64,000 nt of DNA. It comes from Corythucha ciliata (lineage: Eukaryota > Arthropoda > Insecta > Hemiptera > Tingidae). The stretch is from NCBI GenBank assembly GCA_038030265.1, contig CM075943.1, positions 620,001 to 684,000 on the forward strand, given 5' to 3'. Below, in pieces: positions 36,301 to 43,741 of the stretch (the first letter of the stretch is position 1; the number at the start of each line of letters is the position of its first letter). The notes below the pieces were generated by a model that searched no databases, had not been told where the DNA came from, and saw only the letters and a program-made list of their open reading frames with translations. The position numbers were made by a program, and so were the translations under genes.

Positions 36301-39300
36301 AAATGGTGAAAAATGACAATAAATTGCTAATTCCCGCTAAAATGGAGAAGACTTGTAAATCTATCGATAAAATTGACTAATTCGCGGATTAAATAGAGAA
36401 AACGACTATTCGCGGATTCTGATCGTAACTTCGTGCCAGAAAGTGAAAAAGGAAATCGCTAATTCGCCGCCAAATTTCAGAAAAAGCGTTAGGTCGTTCG
36501 GTGGAACTCTTAATTCGTTGATGAATCGTAGAAAAACCCCATAAATAGCGGTTAAAATGAGGAAAAACGCTAATTTGCGGCTGAATTCAAGAAATATGGC
36601 TGATTATGGGGTTAAAATTAAGAACATTTGCTATTTCACAGAAATGAATGGAGTAAATGGCAAGTCACGGTTACTCGAGACAACTTCTTGGCTAAAATTA
36701 GAAAATATAGCGCTAATTCACGGGTAAAATCGTTCATTAGCGGCTCAAATCAGAAAAAAACACAAATTCATTGCAAGGAAAATCGCTAATTTACCGGCTG
36801 AAATGGAGATAAATCGCTAATTCACGGATAGAATGGAGAAAAAACGCTAATTTGCGACTAAAATGGAGACAAATCGCTAATTCACCTATAAAATTGATAA
36901 AAAGTGATAAAGTGTGGAAAAAACGTTAATTTGCGGCTCCTGAACTTCACGGAGGCGTTGATAAAAGATTCGCCCGGGGCGCCGCCCAACGGCATATTTT
37001 TTGTGCAAATGGAAAACGCTATTATACTGTGGTGAACAGGCCCCAGGTGCGTTCTATTCAGAGCGTCACGCGGCCTATTTTGCTACGATTAAAGTGTTGT
37101 GCTCGATTGTGGCGGGGAGGGGGCGAAGATAGTAGGTTTATGGCTCACGACCAAAAAAGATTGGCCAGCTCTGGTCGACAACTACCGCTAGGGGGGGGGG
37201 GAGCAGCTGCTGCATGCGGTACACGTTTCGGAAACAAGACCATCACGGCTATGGTCTTTGTATAGGGCTAATACAAAAAAAAACAACAATTTTGCATGGG
37301 TTTTGCGCACTAGAAAAGCTATTTTTCTTACTGGGACTAGTGATGAGCAAGACCAGGCCGGTCTGCAAGACCAAGACCGACTCACTACTGTCAAGACCAA
37401 CGCCAGTCTTGCGAGACCATCAACATCGGTTTCACCCGATTGAGACCCAAGAAAAATCGTTCCTTTGACCCTGAATCATGAAATAATTTCGTTATTCACG
37501 CATTTTATCGGGTCGACCTCGACGGCTCTCTAAAGAAGTAAATTTCAGGGGTTTTCCGTCGCTGCGAAACCCAATTTTGCGGGTTTCACTCAGTAATAAA
37601 TCAATTTCGCTGGCTTTTCTCAATGGAAAAGCAATTTCGCGGGTTTTCATCTTTAAAAGTTTGGGTTTTGGAACGAGAGGAACGGTGTTGCCTCCAGACT
37701 TTATGTCTGTCAGTTGATTAGTAGGGTGTCCTCGAAACCAGACTATTCCGCCGAAGCACACCCAAAGGGGTCCGAAACACATAGTCCATTCGCATCCTTT
37801 AAAATCGACCGTTATGCCGTAAAACTATTGTCATTTAACTTTTCAGAAACGTACTCAAATTCGGCTCCCGTTCTGGCTTGGCTCCATACATTTTCATATC
37901 CCTTGTACGAGCTCTCTTGTCTGTCTTCAACCACTCACAACTATAAGACCCCACCAAAGATTATTTTGCTCGTTATTTTTGTATCAATCATAGGCTATTG
38001 AACCCTGCAATTACACAAACCCGCTTTTATTTGCTCCCAGTGCTAACGACCTCCTTCGATTTGCCCCCCCCCCCTCCCACAACCAAAAACTCTCGATGGA
38101 CACTGGCCGACGGCGCGTCACCGGGTTCTACCCCATCTAGCCACCACCCCCGTGGGTCTTTTTTTTTTTTTTTTTTTAACGCGCCCTCTTCCTCATTTGA
38201 ATGCTCTTTGACGAATAAAAGTACCTCCGCATTGGCCACGTTTGCATGACAACAAAACGCTTTACAACTTATTGATTGGAGGAAGAAAAAGGAGAGAGAC
38301 AAAAAACTTATAGACATCCGATAGACGATAGCTAGCCTTTCACCCACTAACATCGAATGTTTTAAAACTGACTGGGGTAGTAAAAATCGATAATTAACTC
38401 AACGAACAAAATAAAAGAAGGAAGGATGCTTATGTGCAAATTTTTTGGGAACCGGCCTTTGCTCTACACGACTTTTGAGGTAATTACGTCAATTTCAGCA
38501 GAATAAAATCCTCAAAATTATAATTTTTGACCATTTTAAGTTTGATAATATTAACTCGAATTCAATTTTGAGACAAAATAACTCTGGGTGTTCGAAGCAT
38601 GGTTCCACAGAATTACAACTTAATAAAATTGACCCGGCTTTGAGTCACTCGCTCCCCCTCTCTTCCCCTCACACTTCGAACTAAATTAAACGCGATAAGC
38701 GAAGAATTAGCTAATATTGTTAAGATCTACTTAAAATTGGTTAAATTCTATGTTTCCAGGATTACAGTGGGCCAACTTACGATCAAACCTGGTCGACTGA
38801 CCCGAGGCAAAATCATCCATCATCAGTCGTGCAAGGTGAGATGCGCAAACAAGTTTGACCCCAAATCGTCTTTTGTTCGAGGTTCTTATAGTCAACAAGT
38901 TCACTCAATCGCGAAACTATTGAGAAGAAGGTTGGGAAGATGAATGATATACAGTTTGAGGTGTGGGAGGGAGGGGGGGAGTTGTTTACTTGAAAGAAAA
39001 AGAAAAGCTCCGAGCAAAGGAAAATGCCTTAGGCCCTATAAGGGACAAGTGAAATGGAAAGCAACACGTTAGGACCATCGACAAGACGATTTCGCAAGTT
39101 GCTTGCTAAACAAGACGATATTCGGAGGCGAACTGAAAAATCAACACGTCTGTTAAGGGAGAAACATTATTTAATTGAGAGATGCCTTCCTGGAATACGA
39201 ATAAGACTAATTCCTCCTTATCGTGGTAATGGGCTGGTTTTCCTTGAAAATATACCAGGGGAGGGGGAAGGGGAGAAAGTTTTCTCATAGACACAACTTA

Positions 39301-39870
39301 ACCGAATTAATAAAAATGTTCATAGGTGGAACTAAACCGATGTTTGTAACGTACCAAGCGCACAATGACAGTCAACGAGGTTTGTACCACCAGGAAAATT
39401 TACTTTTATTTTTTTTTTTAACCAACCGATTCTACAGGTTTTCCACATCTCAACGCAAGTTTCTCCACCCAGTACAAAAATGGAGGAAATGCCGTCAACG
39501 GTGTAGCAGGACTCAGTCAAACTTGGTCTGGGTCACGATGGGCGGCACAGCAGCCGTTCGACTCTTCACCGGCCAACGTGAGCATCAAACCAACACTACC
39601 GCCGATAGGCGGGCCGTCTTCCCAGATTCAAAACTGGAGAGTGCGACGTAATAATAGTAATTACTTCCAGGTAATTTTGAGGCGAGAAGAGGAGAAAAAA
39701 AATATAGGGAGAGTGGGAGTGTATTTACCTAGTTTTTAATGTCAATAATTGTCCGAATAGATTGAAAATGAATATAGAGTTCAAGGCGATGCAACAGACG
39801 ATTCTAGAAAAGGAAGATGGTCGTCACGGAAAACAGTCCCCACCAATAGCAACTATCGCCTGAGAGTACC
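4890..39870 (+). CDS. TOGARAM1: TOGARAM1 (crescerin/FAM179B) orthologue, 5' eight exons, C-terminus not in view
   Basis: Coding exons: 4890-6308, 28977-29351, 29419-29749, 30516-30642, 30723-30819, 38760-38835, 39438-39670, 39761-39870. Phases match at every junction, giving about 922 residues. TOGARAM1 proteins are cilia-specific TOG-domain proteins that bind tubulin and control axonemal microtubule length (family knowledge). TOG1 spans about residues 38-245, an acidic low-complexity linker about 250-455, and TOG2 about 474-708. The motif DADWILSG after TOG2 matches DTDWLLAG of the vertebrate protein, which supports orthology beyond a generic TOG call. The family normally continues with a long linker, TOG3 and TOG4. 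None is found before 64000, so the gene continues beyond the window, has lost them, or is truncated. An in-frame stop at 4830-4832 makes ATG 4890 (GCCATGG, strong context) the first in-frame start. Confidence 0.88.
6309..7522. other. Intron 1, first part: A/T-rich spacer, hAT-like terminus, start of type-B array
   Basis: There are T runs at about 6575-6610, 6715-6725 and 7010-7020 and C or G runs. At 7208 a CAGGGCCGTTTCTAGCC segment looks like a hAT-type transposon end. From about 7320 the sequence passes into type-B ~30-bp repeats. No gene is seen after the short intron-retained frame that ends at 6434. Confidence 0.5.
7320..8290 (+). repeat. Type-B degenerate ~30-bp minisatellite array
   Basis: Diverged units around GCGCCCTAAAAATGGCTAAA-CTGACGATTC repeat about every 28-33 bases. 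The array head (GGGGCTTCAGAAATTGTATG...) is also found at the head of the arrays at 33.04 kb and 33.94 kb. The array is interrupted by the SINE at 7523. Confidence 0.8.
7523..7837 (+). mobile_element. tRNA-derived SINE with 11-bp target duplication
   Basis: The head has a pol III A-box-like stretch (GGTGTGATGGATTC) and a B box (GGTTCGAATCC at about 7584). A GC-rich body and a short A tail end at 7837. It is bounded by perfect direct repeats TACTACGACCT (7512-7522 and 7838-7848). It landed inside the type-B array, so it is younger than that array. The internal open frame (7544-7741) is not a gene. Confidence 0.88.
8291..8784 (+). repeat. Type-C ~30-bp array
   Basis: Degenerate units of the form TTTCGTGGATTTGGCTCTTTCAAAAACCAAA, about 30-35 bases long. 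Open frames here come from the repeat and look non-coding. Confidence 0.7.
8785..9660. repeat. Foldback-like element: ~142-bp tandem units in opposed arms
   Basis: Units built on GTCTGCCTGGGGCATTTGCCCT start near 8795, 8938 and 9079 and repeat at about 142-bp spacing. The orientation flips near 9250, and inverted units run to about 9660. Long inverted repeats made of tandem subunits are the hallmark of foldback elements. A further partial inverted unit lies near 9715-9790. No clear target duplication was found. Confidence 0.75.
9806..9942. mobile_element. PIF/Harbinger-like MITE
   Basis: A 137-bp element with ~50-bp inverted ends (GGCCCTGTTCACAAGCTCTA... and its complement ending AACAGGGCT), flanked by TTA on both sides (9803-9805, 9943-9945). 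The TTA duplication and GGSCCTGTTC-type ends fit PIF/Harbinger (Tourist-like) MITEs. Confidence 0.8.
9995..10742. mobile_element. Foldback element with 9-bp target duplication
   Basis: The outer inverted ends are GGGACGACCTAATTTGCAGAAT. Inside are ~160-bp units (CTGCAGAATGGGGTGTTTAA... ACTAGTACTTGTACC...): about 1.4 units forward (10012-10243), then three inverted (10250-10728). Direct repeats TGAAAATTC flank it exactly (9986-9994 and 10743-10751). A 9-bp duplication with subrepeated arms fits foldback or Mutator-like elements. Open frames inside, on both strands, are repeat-derived. Confidence 0.87.
10841..10964 (-). repeat. 3' LTR of retrotransposon B (124 bp)
   Basis: It runs TGTAATAAACCCGATT ... 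TCATCTCTTACA, with TG/CA ends, and almost matches 16371-16502. It is unusually short for a Gypsy-type LTR. It is adjacent to the polypurine tract on its inner side. Confidence 0.85.
10974..11390 (-). pseudogene. Integrase C-terminal part of retrotransposon B (out of frame)
   Basis: It encodes the end of integrase: MNHLNRSYSSALGCSPYF (the usual YNxSxHxxxGxSPxxxxxG region), then a basic SH3-like tail (FEVGDKILIQCGYRGK, KGPYVLKRI). It is separated from the upstream pol frame by a stop just below 11399, so one mutation has split pol. Confidence 0.82.
11399..13102 (-). pseudogene. Pol of retrotransposon B: reverse transcriptase, RNase H, integrase
   Basis: This is a 567-codon open frame. RT begins at its second motif (KLDLKDGFHQIP, Asp11) and carries YIDD at residues 74-77. 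RNase H shows TDAS (Asp223), Glu near 260 and NTDHQ (Asp294). Integrase has H380, H388, C418 and C421 (zinc site), then Asp451, Asp510 (SDNGPQF) and Glu547 (GNGLAER). All key residues are present, so this part decayed little. A frameshift at a T run just upstream (about 13080-13110) cuts it from the RT N-terminus, and its end is also broken. It would copy element RNA to DNA and insert it. Confidence 0.9.
13120..13757 (-). pseudogene. Protease and RT N-terminus of retrotransposon B
   Basis: It begins immediately after the hAT insertion with the aspartic protease motif LLDTGASVNLT, then the flap region and FILGYPTLHKLGF. After that comes the RT N-terminal entry region (INEMLEKGIISRSDSSFSSP, VIVPKSNGSWR). 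Frameshifts follow at about 13140-13160. The frame is continuous with the gag ORF if the hAT and one target-site copy are ignored, so gag and pol probably formed one ORF. Confidence 0.85.
14196..14900 (+). pseudogene. hAT transposase remnant (ZMYM1-like family)
   Basis: There are two open pieces. 14196-14585 encodes the region before the dimerisation domain (ARxxxxLDVPLRQPR, YWRKSIYIPVLDYVIADMKIRF). 14658-14900 encodes the hAT C-terminal dimerisation domain (LHILATLPVSVATAECSFSSL, RSRMSEERLNSLALLNIHRD). They are separated by a stop and a short gap. The BED finger and most of the RNase H-like catalytic core are absent, so it is not functional. Similar proteins in databases are usually named zinc finger MYM-type protein 1-like. 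Confidence 0.85.
15019..15180. mobile_element. Small inverted-repeat element (MITE) inside the hAT
   Basis: The inverted ends of about 30 bp (GGCGCGTCTACATAAGACGC and its near complement) are flanked by TAA on the left and TTA on the right. That could be a mutated 3-bp duplication of PIF/Harbinger type. Confidence 0.6.
15290..16246 (-). pseudogene. Gag of retrotransposon B
   Basis: The leftward frame encodes a helical gag. A charged N-terminal region is followed by VPLFDGKNEDPKTWMIIYEKAC, a capsid-like motif of Gypsy gag proteins, then HKWYHSRML, TWKASFIEAFG and LPDKALGLLILLGLP. There is no CCHC knuckle before the protease. The frame has no in-frame ATG upstream, and the open frame extends above 16246 toward the primer-binding site. 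The start may therefore be lost by an indel or be non-standard. The hAT insertion cuts it from protease. Confidence 0.83.
16371..16502 (-). repeat. 5' LTR of retrotransposon B (132 bp)
   Basis: It is nearly identical to the LTR at 10841, apart from an extra 8 bases (ACGGTCAT) and a few substitutions. The inner flank on the - strand reads ATTTTGGCGCGGCGGATTC, which fits a primer-binding site starting TGG four bases from the LTR. Confidence 0.85.
16503..17000. other. Intron spacer
   Basis: A/T-rich sequence with C homopolymers (about 16509-16520, 16746-16760) and an A run near 16860. No gene or recognised element. Confidence 0.5.
18000..18735. repeat. Loop array and hAT-like terminus
   Basis: About 18150-18540 holds degenerate units around TTTCGCGTAAATTTTACCCTTGACGTG. 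At about 18673, GGATCCACCACTG, read as CAGTGGTGGATCC on the other strand, resembles a hAT terminus. Open frames here look repeat-derived. Confidence 0.5.
18738..19214. mobile_element. Palindromic MITE with ~130-bp inverted ends
   Basis: The left end GTGTCCGGTGCCTGCGCAGG continues through TTTTTTATGGTCTAGGAGATG and CAAACACACCTTTGGG. The same order is found inverted at the right end. It is about 480 bp long. No clear target duplication, so the superfamily is not assigned. Confidence 0.75.
20140..20330 (+). pseudogene. Short Ty3/Gypsy integrase fragment
   Basis: The open stretch QANPVERTNQVLKRNIASY followed by REWDVLLPQFSFSI matches the end of a Gypsy integrase core (NPVERxNRxLK...HREWDxxLPxFxFA). 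The catalytic Glu is in the VER motif. Everything else of the element is missing. It sits between two repeat arrays. Confidence 0.7.
20455..25600. repeat. Type-A ~30-bp minisatellite arrays in both orientations
   Basis: The consensus is roughly GCTAATTCGCGGC-TAAAATTGAGAAAAAC, with heavy divergence. It reads in reverse (TTTTCTCAATTTTAGCC) at 20.5-21.4 and 22.95-23.4 kb, and forward at 21.8-22.9 and 24.6-25.45 kb. Inserts without the array occur at about 21.43-21.7 and 24.15-24.4 kb and share TCATGGATGTAGGTACGT. 23.4-24.1 kb is diverged repeat and spacer. No gene is seen; all open frames look repeat-derived. Confidence 0.85.
25600..26242. other. Intron spacer with C runs
   Basis: There are C runs at about 25617-25628 and 25682-25692 and diverged, partly unique sequence. 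No gene or clear element boundary. Confidence 0.4.
26243..28032 (-). mobile_element. Minisatellite-bearing hAT-like element, copy 3 (reverse)
   Basis: The left end CAGGGCCGTGGGTACAGGGG and right end ...GGACAAATTCCTACCGACGCCACT correspond, reversed, to the ends of the copy at 51468-53630. The ATGAAGCAGCC..AAAAGGTCCGAGTACGTCCAG region and the whole inner type-A array follow in the same order. No 8-bp target duplication survives. Confidence 0.75.
28033..28976. other. Intron 1, last part: mostly unique sequence
   Basis: A/T-rich unique sequence before exon 2, with a short ATT run near 28360. The final acceptor is ATCAAG at 28976. No other gene is seen. Confidence 0.5.
28977..29351 (+). CDS. TOGARAM1: TOGARAM1 coding exon 2 (first half of TOG2)
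   Basis: This exon has 125 codons, phase 0 to 0. It starts DDWRTRVRALDRL after acceptor ATCAAG. HEAT-repeat helices are clear, and codon use is GC-rich in contrast to the A/T-rich intron around it. The donor is GTTCAT, a weak match to consensus, but the next exon joins in frame and continues the TOG2 fold. Confidence 0.85.
29419..29749 (+). CDS. TOGARAM1: TOGARAM1 coding exon 3 (second half of TOG2)
   Basis: This exon is phase 0 in, phase 1 out, and follows a 67-base intron. It reads LRENSLLCLLYALMTFP, then KRRVRQAMLETLAVLSQF and ARLARRQLP. The last two are signature stretches of TOGARAM1 TOG2 (vertebrate KRRVRQAALEAFAVL, QARLARKTLP). Confidence 0.88.
29750..30515. other. TOGARAM1 intron 3
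   Basis: A 766-base unique A/T-rich intron with T runs at 29800-29812 and 30480-30510. GGAAGTAAGTGTAAAT/ATTTACACTTACCTTC forms a small inverted repeat at about 29815-29853. No gene is seen. Confidence 0.5.
30516..30642 (+). CDS. TOGARAM1: TOGARAM1 coding exon 4
   Basis: The exon begins after a long T-rich tract and AAG acceptor, completing a Gly codon, then TDADWILSGTGS, the conserved motif just after TOG2. The remainder is Ser/Gln-rich linker. The donor AA|GTAAAT is phase 2. It is shorter than 150 bases but supported by phase and motif. Confidence 0.82.
30723..30819 (+). CDS. TOGARAM1: TOGARAM1 coding exon 5 (linker)
   Basis: This exon has 97 bases after an 80-base intron, with acceptor TTTCCCAG and donor TTC|GTAAGT (phase 0). 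It encodes a Ser/Asn/Tyr-rich linker (SWGRDPYSQNNMMAVG). There is no domain; it is supported by splice sites, phase and composition like its neighbours. Confidence 0.72.
30820..33005. repeat. Intron 5, first part: type-C array and diverged elements
   Basis: Type-C ~30-base units occupy about 30880-31180. At 31610 CAGGGGCGTAGGTACAGGGG is a further copy of the hAT-like terminus seen at 26243 and 53630. 31.7-33.0 kb is mostly unique or diverged, with A-rich simple sequence at about 32800-32900. No gene was recognised. Confidence 0.55.
33005..34260 (+). repeat. Type-B ~30-bp arrays with hAT-like heads
   Basis: Two tandem blocks. The first has a head CAGGCATGGATTCAGGATTCG (33005) and an array to about 33890. 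The second has a head ACACGCGGATCCAGGATTTG (33907) and an array to about 34190. The heads resemble the right terminus of the hAT at 13758-15289 (CAGGCGCGGATCCAGGATTT). The arrays are of the same type as at 7.3-8.3 kb. Confidence 0.75.
34260..35410. repeat. Mixed type-A and type-C ~30-bp arrays
   Basis: About 34.65-35.02 kb is reverse type-A, and 35.03-35.40 kb is type-C (GAAATTTGGTTTTTGAACGAGCC). An A run lies at 34589. No gene. Confidence 0.65.
35414..35720 (-). other. GC-rich island with a 94-codon frame, unrecognised
   Basis: A roughly 300-base island of clearly higher GC sits between two A/T-rich arrays. The - strand is open for 94 codons, starting with an ATG at 35698 (MFIATDSSKIETNLG...). 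The composition is basic with Arg/His/Pro-rich stretches. It matches no family I recognise. It may be a captured gene piece or chance in a GC-rich segment. Confidence 0.25.
35780..36960 (+). repeat. Type-A ~30-bp array
   Basis: Forward units such as GCTAATTCACGGATAGAATGGAGAAAAAAC, 26-33 bases long, are clearly tandem. The open frame at 35778-36146 on the - strand is repeat-derived. Confidence 0.85.
36961..38759. other. Intron 5, last part: spacer, short type-C tract, unique sequence
   Basis: About 37330-37415 has repeated CAAGACCA words forming short inverted repeats (possible transposon end). 37.5-37.67 kb is type-C repeat. A T run lies at 38160-38178. 38.24-38.75 kb is unique intron leading to the exon 6 acceptor. 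Open frames here have no recognisable domains. Confidence 0.45.
38760..38835 (+). CDS. TOGARAM1: TOGARAM1 coding exon 6 (linker)
   Basis: A 76-base exon after a 7.9-kb intron. Acceptor GTTTCCAG, donor CAAG|GTGAGA, phase 0 in and 1 out. It encodes DYSGPTYDQTWSTDPRQNHP, similar in make-up to exon 5. The split Gly codon joins exon 7 correctly. Confidence 0.68.
38836..39437. other. TOGARAM1 intron 6
   Basis: A 602-base unique intron, T-rich before the acceptor. No repeat array and no other gene seen. Confidence 0.5.
39438..39670 (+). CDS. TOGARAM1: TOGARAM1 coding exon 7 (linker)
   Basis: This exon has 233 bases, with acceptor TTCTACAG and donor TTCCAG|GTAATT. It encodes a low-complexity linker rich in Ser, Asn, Gln and Trp with a basic end (QNWRVRRNNSNYFQ). 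Only the frame matching the phase of exon 6 is open throughout. Confidence 0.72.
39761..39870 (+). CDS. TOGARAM1: TOGARAM1 coding exon 8 (linker, last one seen)
   Basis: This exon has 110 bases after a 90-base intron, with donor ACC|GTGAGT (strong, phase 2). It encodes IENEYRVQGDATDDSRKGRW and a basic tail. The strong donor shows that more exons are expected, but none with a TOG signature was recognised downstream. Confidence 0.68.
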
Positions 39871-40092
39871 GTGAGTAAATTCATTCAAGGTTTTATTAAT
39901 AGCTGGGAAGAGGTGATCGAAAGACCGTGGGTGGCTCCTCTCTCCTGCCAACCAATCCGACACCCCCCCCCCCACACAACAACCACCACTACCAACAGCC
40001 ATCCTATGAAAATCATTGTAGGGTCCGGTCACGTATAACCTGGATCACAGACCAACGAACGGAATCGTTTGTCTGCCACCATTTCCAGTCCC
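39871..40092. other. Start of the TOGARAM1 intron after exon 8
   Basis: It begins with donor GTGAGT. A C run lies at 39963-39973. No further exon was recognised before the transposon at about 40093. Confidence 0.5.
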
Positions 40093-40945
40093 TATACAGG
40101 GTGTTTCAGGACGAATGCCGTATATTTTAATATGTGGTAGTACTAAGTAATTGCGACGAATATCACCCTATTGACATAGAGTCGCAAATGATTTCTCTTG
40201 AAGTTACAGGCACATTTTTTTGTGTATTTTTATCCAGTCGCTGTTTTTCCTCTAAAAAGACCTTACACCGACTAAACCTTTTTTTGTACCCTTAAACTGC
40301 CGACGTTTTTTGAAAAGATCACACAATTTTAATTCAGAAAAAGTCGATCAACATCATTTTAGTTGCCTCCAAAAATTTCAGTAATTCTTTAAAAATGAAG
40401 AAAGCGGCGTTTTCCAAATTTCCTGTGTACGTCAGCGCCAGTTTCTGACCAAGTGATCAAAGTGAAAATTTTTCGCCAATTTCAGTAAAACATGTCCATG
40501 TTGAGAGCTTTCAAATGATTTTTTAAAAATTTAAATCGGTCCATTTTTCCATGAGATATTGTTCCTAACGTGTGAAAAAACACGGAGTAAGTCATCAATT
40601 AGGCATAGGTGAACCTTCCTTAAACGCGTTTGATAACAGAGTAAATTTGTTGGCTTTTGCTAATTAATCGGTTTAGTGAGGTCCAATAAGATCCCTCCCT
40701 ATCATGCCACACCACACATTCATAAAAATCGGCGCTGAATTGCTTTCGATCGCGGCGTTGAGGTTTCCAGCCAGTTCGACTGTTGTTCATACCGTCTCGG
40801 GTAAACGTGGCATCGTCCGAAAAAAGAGTAAGAGGAACGGAATACTGATTCACGAACACCCAGTGATAAAAAATAATGCGATTAATTTCGTCTCCATCAT
40901 GTAGATTTTGCTCTTCCTGAAATTGGTACACGGCCCGGTAACAGA
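40093..40945 (-). mobile_element. Degenerate DNA transposon with DDE-type transposase remnant
   Basis: The left border has TATACAGGGTGTTTCAGGACGA, a terminus type common in Tc1/mariner-like elements. At 40620-40945 the - strand encodes TLFSDDATFTRDGMNNS and FSADFYECVVWHD. These resemble the central catalytic part of Tc3-like transposases (LFTDEATFTRDG...FSVNVWAG). The other catalytic motifs are lost. It abuts a LINE fragment at about 40945. Confidence 0.6.
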
Positions 40946-41503
40946 AGCATACTCCAAGTGACAACGAATCAGCGATTGATACAAAAGTTTAACGACAAAA
41001 GGGCTACATAAGTCTGCTGAAAAACGCTTCACAAAGCCCAAAGCTCTGAGAGCCTTACCTCTAATGCTGATAATGTGATCACGGAAATTCCCCTAATTAT
41101 TAAAGATAACGCCTAAATCGTTTATTTCCCTTACTTCCTCGAGAGGAAGGCCATCCAGACAATATGTCCACGAATCACAAGCCTTTGACTTTGTGCCCAC
41201 ATTAAACTTGATATATTTGCACTTCGACAGATTCACGGTTAAATCGTTAAGGGGGAGTTGTACATGTGTTTCCTCGACCCCCCTCCAATCATACCTCGCC
41301 GACTCCGCGTTACGGAAATTACCGCCGTATTTCTGCACCAATCGTGGACTTCAAGGGCTCATTTAAATCTTCAGGAAATTCCGCACAAGTGTACGATCTT
41401 GCTTTCCTAAATAAGTCGTTCAGTTCAGTTTCAAGCCTTTGAACAGTGCATATTTCTTTTCTATTTCCTCGATTTTCAAAAGAGTTAAACAGTACACAGT
41501 GCG

Positions 41504-41566
<63 letters not shown>

Positions 41567-41633
41567 AGTTAAAAGTTCCATCCTTATCTCCTTTATTTAG
41601 ATCGTTCTCGGAAATAAATTAATTTATTCGAAA

Positions 41634-42816
41634 ATGAGTTCAACCTCGGACGGTTTTATCACAATCACCACACCATCTAACAAAAGACAAAAAGTGAGCT
41701 CGGTAAAAACGCCGGTTCCCCTTTCGAATAAGTTCGACGCGTTATCGGATAACGACGACGACTCAGAGAGTACCAGTGTCATGGACACAGACGCCGGAAA
41801 TCCGAGTAAATCGGAAAATAAGAAAGTCAAATTCCTGCCGCCCATAGTCATGTTCTCTCAGTTTAAGAATCATTCCGAGATGATGAATAAGCTGAAGCCG
41901 CATCTCCAAGGCGAATTGGAATTTAAAGCCAAGAGGGACAGAATTCTTGTCTACGTGAGCAGAAAGGAAGACTTTGCTTTTTTTCGAGATTATCTCTTAA
42001 CTGCAAACATAGAATTCTTCACGTACTCTACGAAAGAAGAAAGAGGCCCCCGTTACGTTGTTCATTTGCCTCATCACGTGACTCCGGAAGAAATTAAAGA
42101 TGATCTTTTATTAAAGGGATTAAAGACCGAAAAAGTGTTTCAGTTCACTAGCAAATCCAAAGACGGTGTCACTTTGACGGCTTACGCCACCTTCGGTATT
42201 TATTTTTCAACGGACACCAAGCCATCAGATGTCTTGTCCACAAGATCGATCCTTCACTGCCGAGTAAAATGGGAAAAGTTCGAAAGTAAGCTCACACCCC
42301 TACGATGTTACCGTTGTCAAGCCTACGACCATGTTGCAACCAATTGTAATCGTGTCGTTAAGTGTTCCAAATGTGCGGAAAATCATGACTCTCGTAAGTG
42401 CTCAGTGGACGTCATGAATTCGAGTTTGTTGAAATGTGCCAACTGTGGTGAAAAGCACAGTGCATTCGACAAAGCCCTTCCCGTTTTACACGGCACACGC
42501 AGAACAAAAGCAGAAAAGACTGAGCCCCGGCAACCCTGTCAGGAGCCCCCCTACGTTCAATAAGAGGCACTTTCCGTCCCTCCCATCTCGAACTGCATCA
42601 GCACCACCACAGCCACAGCTTCGATCTGCATGGACCCCAGGTACTTCGGACTCGTCTAGTAATATTTTATCTTCATTGTTAAATCTAGTTAGTCAGCTTA
42701 ATTTAACTTCCGTATTAACCAAAGTCCAGCAAATAATAACACAATTTCAATCGGCTCCAGATATGGCTGCCAAGTTAACAGTTCTATTAGAAGGTCTCTT
42801 TTCCTTTTTAAATTAA
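41634..42816 (+). pseudogene. LINE ORF1 (gag-like, zinc knuckles), frameshifted
   Basis: ATG is at 41634. An N-terminal Ser/Thr-rich region is followed by an RRM-like region of Jockey ORF1 proteins (FKAKRDRILVYV, RYVVHLPHHVTPEEIKDDLL). Three CCHC-type knuckles come next (CYRCQAYDHVATNC, CSKCAENHDSRKC, CANCGEKHSAF). A frameshift near 42485 moves the Pro/Gln-rich C-terminus to another frame, which is open from 42436 to 42816. The protein would bind element RNA. Confidence 0.85.
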
Positions 42817-43741
42817 GATGCAGTCTCATAATCAAACCCTTTCATCAGTTTCTTTTCTGCAATGGAATTGTTGCACCAGTAAAAATAAATTAGAGGAACT
42901 CTGTTCTCTACTTAAAACATTACAAATAAGAATTTGCTCGTTGAACGAAACTCGTCTGGATAGAACAAAACGTTTAAACATTCCCGAATTTGCGGTCTAT
43001 AGAAATGATCGTGACAGTAGAGGGGGAGGAGTGGCTCTTCTCATTCATAATTCGCTTTCGCACTCTGAACTAAGATTGCCTCAATTAAATTCTATCGAGG
43101 CAATTGGCGTCACCGTACATGCTGCCAGTTCGCACTGTCATATAATTTCTGCTTATAGGCCGCCAACGCGAAATAATTTCAAGAAGGATTTACAATCTCT
43201 GTTAGCTTTAGGTCCGCGTGTACTTATTTTGGGTGATCTGAATGCCACAAATGTGTCATGGCACTGCGCTCGCAACAATACTGCTGGTAAATTGCTCTTA
43301 AGTGTGTCATTAAAAATGGCTTTCGACATACATGCACCAGTCGCACCGACACACTATCCTCCTGCAAATAGAAGACCAAGTGTAATTGATCTAGTTCTCA
43401 GCAAAAACGTCAACAATATTTCCTCAATAGAAAGTCTATCTGCTCTAAATTCTGATCACAATCCTATTTCGTTTAAAATAAGTGATAGATTCTCCACAGG
43501 GAGTAGTACAAACAAATTCAACTTCCGTAAGGCAGACTGGAAGGGTTTCAAAAATTACATTAACTCACGCATCAGCCCTAATCCCCCAATTTCTAGTGAG
43601 TCAGATTTGGACCTTGCTGTTGAACAGTTTACCAAGCTTGTCGTACAGGCCGCTGATCAAAACATACCTCGGTGTTCCCCCCCGTCAAACAAAACACTTC
43701 CATCCCATATTCTAATGCTTATTAATATGAAAAACTATTTT

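Noticed and set aside
38027..38353. A 108-codon minus-strand protein
   Set aside because: It contains a translated T run (poly-Lys) and C run, and no domain; likely chance.
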